Assembly: GCA_945952425.1 (NCBI GenBank)
Contig: CAMFIX010000128.1
Coordinates: forward strand, 1 to 7,725
DNA: 7,725 nt
Direction: 5' to 3'
DNA from: an uncultured Pseudorhodobacter sp.
GTDB taxonomy: Bacteria > Pseudomonadota > Alphaproteobacteria > Rhodobacterales > Rhodobacteraceae
The position numbers and the translations under genes are program-made. The notes below the pieces were generated by a model. The model ran no database searches and had not been told where the DNA came from. It saw nothing but the letters and a program-made list of their open reading frames with translations. Positions 5,505 through 7,725 of the stretch are shown piece by piece (positions within the stretch are counted from its first letter, which is position 1; each line of letters begins with the position of its first letter).

Positions 5505-7352
5505 ATGTTTCGTTTCTTCGAAAATCTCGTCGATCCCTATAAGCCCTATGTCGTCACCGATACGCCGCCGAAGGGGCTATGGCCCTTCCTGCGCGATTAC
5601 GTGCGCGAGTTCCGCGGCGTCTTTGCCGTCACTGCCCTGTTCTCGGTCGGCAATGGCGTGCTGGACGTCGGGCTCTTGTGGTATCTCGGCCAGCTGGTCG
5701 ACATGATGAACGGCACCACGCCCGCCGCTTTCCTGCAGGCCCACGGGCTGGAGATGGCGCTGGCCGCCTTCGTCATCCTCTTCGTGCGGCCTCTGGTCGC
5801 CGGGGGCTCGGTCGCGCTGTTGCACAACACGATCCTGACCAATTTCGGCACGATGATGCGCTGGCGGGCGCATGGCCACGTCCTGCGCCAGCCGGTCGGC
5901 TGGTTCGAAAGCGATTTCGCCGGGCGGATCGCCAACCGGATCATGCAGGCGCCGCCTGCCGCCGGGGATGCGGTGTTCCAGGTCTTCGACATGGCGGCCT
6001 TCGCCTGCACGACTTTCGTCGGCGCCTGCCTGATGCTGTTCGATGCCGATCCCCGGCTGCTGATCCCCTTGCTGCTCTGGGCCGCGTCCTACTTCGCCCT
6101 GATGCGCTGGACGATCCGTCGCGCGGGCCCGGCCTCGACCGCGAGTTCCGAGGCGCGCTCGGCCGTCACGGGCCGGGTGGTCGACAGCTATACCAACATC
6201 CATTCGGTGAAGCTGTTCGCCAATCACGGGCAGGAAATGGACTATGCCCGCGAAGCGATCGAGCATTCGCGCCGCGCCTTCCAAAAGGAAATGCGCATCG
6301 TCACGGTCATGGACCTGGTGCTGAACACGATCAACGGCGCGATGATCCTGGGCGTCGCGACGCTGGCGCTTTACCTGTGGTTTCATGGCATGGCGACGGT
6401 CGGTGTCGTGGCGGCCGCGGTGGCTTTGGTGCTGCGGCTGCATTCGATGACCTTCTGGATCATGTGGGCCTCGACCAACCTGGTGCAGAACCTCGGCACC
6501 GTGGCCGAAGGGCTGGAGACCATCGCCCAGCCGATCACCCTGACCGACGTCCCCGCCGCCCCCGACCTGCAGTTCAAGCAGGGCCTGATCGAGTTCAAAT
6601 CGGTCAGCCACCATTACGGCCGTGGCGCCGGTGGCCTCGACAAGCTGTCGCTGACCATCCGCCCGGGCGAGAAGATCGGCCTTGTCGGCCGGTCGGGCGC
6701 GGGCAAGACGACCTTGGTCAAGCTGATCCTGCGGTTCTACGACGCCGAGGGCGGCAAGATCCTGATCGACGGTCAGGATATCTCGACCGTCAGCCAGGAG
6801 AGCCTGCGCCGCAACATCGGCATGGTGCAGCAGGAAAGCACACTTCTGCACCGCTCGGTGCGCGAGAACATCCTCTATGCCCGCCCCGATGCCGGGGATG
6901 CAGCGATGATCGCGGCGGCGAAAAAGGCCGAGAGCCACGAGTTCATCCTGGACCTCGAAGACCCCAAGGGCCGCAAGGGCTATGACGCCCATGTCGGCGA
7001 GCGCGGGGTCAAACTGTCGGGAGGTCAGCGCCAGCGGGTTGCCATTGCCCGGGTGATCCTGAAAGATGCGCCCATCCTGATCATGGACGAGGCGACCTCG
7101 GCTTTGGATTCCGAGGCCGAAGCGATGATCCAGAAGGCTCTGTTCGGCGTGATGGAGGGCAAGACGGTGATCGCCATCGCCCACCGGCTGTCGACCATCG
7201 CCGCGATGGACCGGATCGTGGTGCTGGACCGCGGCCATATCGTCGAACAGGGCAGCCATGCCGAGCTTTTGGCGCATGGCGGGCTATATGCGCAACTCTG
7301 GGCCCGGCAATCCGGCGGGTTCCTGGGAGAGATGGAAGAGGAAGCCTCATGA
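5505..7352 (+). CDS. ABC exporter half-transporter, permease fused to ATPase
   Basis: A 615-residue inner-membrane ABC exporter subunit of the MsbA/multidrug type: an N-terminal six-helix membrane domain followed by one ATPase domain. Probable helices lie near 39-62, 85-107, 163-180, 186-205, 271-292 and 297-320. The ATPase domain starts near residue 362 and is complete: A-loop Tyr371, Walker A GRSGAGKTT (395-403, Lys401), Q-loop within VQQE (441-444), signature LSGGQ (504-508), Walker B ILIMDE (524-529, catalytic Glu529), D-loop SALD (532-535), and switch His560. The opening MFRFFENLVDPYKPY resembles relatives I recall and supports the ATG at 5505, although no convincing Shine-Dalgarno sequence precedes it. 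The stop overlaps the start of a second ABC gene (ATGA), so a heterodimer is likely. Substrate is unknown; lipids, peptides or drugs are all possible for this family. Confidence 0.95.
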   Translation: MFRFFENLVDPYKPYVVTDTPPKGLWPFLRDYVREFRGVFAVTALFSVGNGVLDVGLLWYLGQLVDMMNGTTPAAFLQAHGLEMALAAFVILFVRPLVAGGSVALLHNTILTNFGTMMRWRAHGHVLRQPVGWFESDFAGRIANRIMQAPPAAGDAVFQVFDMAAFACTTFVGACLMLFDADPRLLIPLLLWAASYFALMRWTIRRAGPASTASSEARSAVTGRVVDSYTNIHSVKLFANHGQEMDYAREAIEHSRRAFQKEMRIVTVMDLVLNTINGAMILGVATLALYLWFHGMATVGVVAAAVALVLRLHSMTFWIMWASTNLVQNLGTVAEGLETIAQPITLTDVPAAPDLQFKQGLIEFKSVSHHYGRGAGGLDKLSLTIRPGEKIGLVGRSGAGKTTLVKLILRFYDAEGGKILIDGQDISTVSQESLRRNIGMVQQESTLLHRSVRENILYARPDAGDAAMIAAAKKAESHEFILDLEDPKGRKGYDAHVGERGVKLSGGQRQRVAIARVILKDAPILIMDEATSALDSEAEAMIQKALFGVMEGKTVIAIAHRLSTIAAMDRIVVLDRGHIVEQGSHAELLAHGGLYAQLWARQSGGFLGEMEEEAS

Positions 7353-7725
7353 TCGTTCTCGGTCCCCGCATCGCGCCGTTCCGCAAGGCCGAAACGGCGC
7401 CGCCGTCGGGGACCGTGGCCTTCTTCGCCTGGGCCGTCAAAGGGGCCTGGGCGGGGATGATCTGGGCGACCTTCTGGTCTTGCCTGGCCGGGTCGCTGGA
7501 AGCGATCAGCGCGACGATCCTGGGCGATCTGGTCGATGCCGCCTCGACCGCCCATCCGGCAGAGTTCCTGACCACCCATGGCGCCTTGGTCGCCTGGTTC
7601 CTGGGGTTCTATCTTGTGGCGCGGCCGGTCGTGCTGGGGCTGAACACCTATGGCCTCAGCCTCATCATCGAGCCCAACCTCTTCCCCCTGATCCTCTCGC
7701 GCCTGCACCGCTGGACCTTGGGCCC
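7349..7725 (+). CDS. Second ABC exporter subunit, N-terminal part (cut by window end)
   Basis: The ATG at 7349 overlaps the stop of the preceding transporter gene (ATGA), and the frame stays open to the window end, giving 125 codons. The visible protein begins MIVLGPRIAPFRKAE. It has a hydrophobic segment at about 36-57 (GMIWATFWSCLAGSLEAISATI), then GDLVDAA, an arrangement equivalent to the GQLVDMM after the first helix of the upstream subunit. A second helix lies around residues 80-98 (LVAWFLGFYLVARPVVLG). This parallel arrangement supports a paralogous half-transporter that would pair with the upstream subunit. Its ATPase domain is outside the window, so whether its catalytic residues are intact cannot be judged. 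The start is sure because of the overlap; the family is inferred from the partial membrane domain and the position. Confidence 0.85.
   Translation, partial: MIVLGPRIAPFRKAETAPPSGTVAFFAWAVKGAWAGMIWATFWSCLAGSLEAISATILGDLVDAASTAHPAEFLTTHGALVAWFLGFYLVARPVVLGLNTYGLSLIIEPNLFPLILSRLHRWTLG

Noticed and set aside
5577..7277. 566-codon open frame on the minus strand opposite the ABC transporter
   Set aside because: It is a shadow of a gene with complete ABC motifs on the plus strand. Its composition (many His, Asp, Arg, Gln) is typical of antisense translation.
1..7725. tRNA, rRNA, CRISPR array, insertion sequence or phage attachment site
   Set aside because: By eye there are no tRNA-like cloverleaf or T-loop sequences, no regularly spaced direct repeats, no transposase motifs and no flanking duplications. 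A computed search could still find a weak small RNA.

Overview
The window looks like chromosomal DNA of an alphaproteobacterium, most likely of the Rhodobacteraceae/Paracoccaceae group. It has very high GC with strong G/C bias at third codon positions, tightly packed genes that overlap at GTGA/ATGA junctions, and an Hsp33 - CoA-pyrophosphatase-type Nudix - CCA-adding-enzyme gene order that I recall as common in that group. The genus cannot be fixed from sequence alone. I see no RNA genes, insertion sequences, CRISPR arrays or phage genes.

Region 1 (1-2094, + strand): the 3' part of an unidentified protein gene, followed with a 4-base overlap by a GT-B family 4 glycosyltransferase. The pair looks like the end of a surface-polysaccharide or glycan operon. 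It converges on a Nudix hydrolase gene (2113-2550, - strand) across only 18 bases.

Region 2 (2551-5317): a 78-base divergent promoter region separates the minus-strand Nudix gene from a + strand operon of three genes. These are the redox-regulated chaperone Hsp33 (hslO), a second and different Nudix hydrolase of the CoA diphosphatase type, and the tRNA CCA nucleotidyltransferase (cca). Both junctions are stop/start overlaps, so the three are almost certainly cotranscribed and translationally coupled.

Region 3 (5318-5504): a 187-base gap that is the most unusual part of the window. It holds two inverted repeats with the same GACA/TGTC half-sites, a strong hairpin, a well-placed Shine-Dalgarno sequence before a 10-codon ORF, and a 19-codon hydrophobic ORF that overlaps the stop of the first. 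The transporter start that follows has no evident Shine-Dalgarno sequence. I read it as a regulatory leader; its mechanism is unknown.

Region 4 (5505-7725): a complete ABC exporter half-transporter (membrane domain fused to ATPase) and, overlapping it by four bases, the first 125 codons of a second membrane subunit cut by the window end. Together they probably form a heterodimeric exporter of unknown substrate. Apart from the leader at 5318-5504, the window is ordinary housekeeping and accessory chromosome, and no clearly new multi-gene system is visible.
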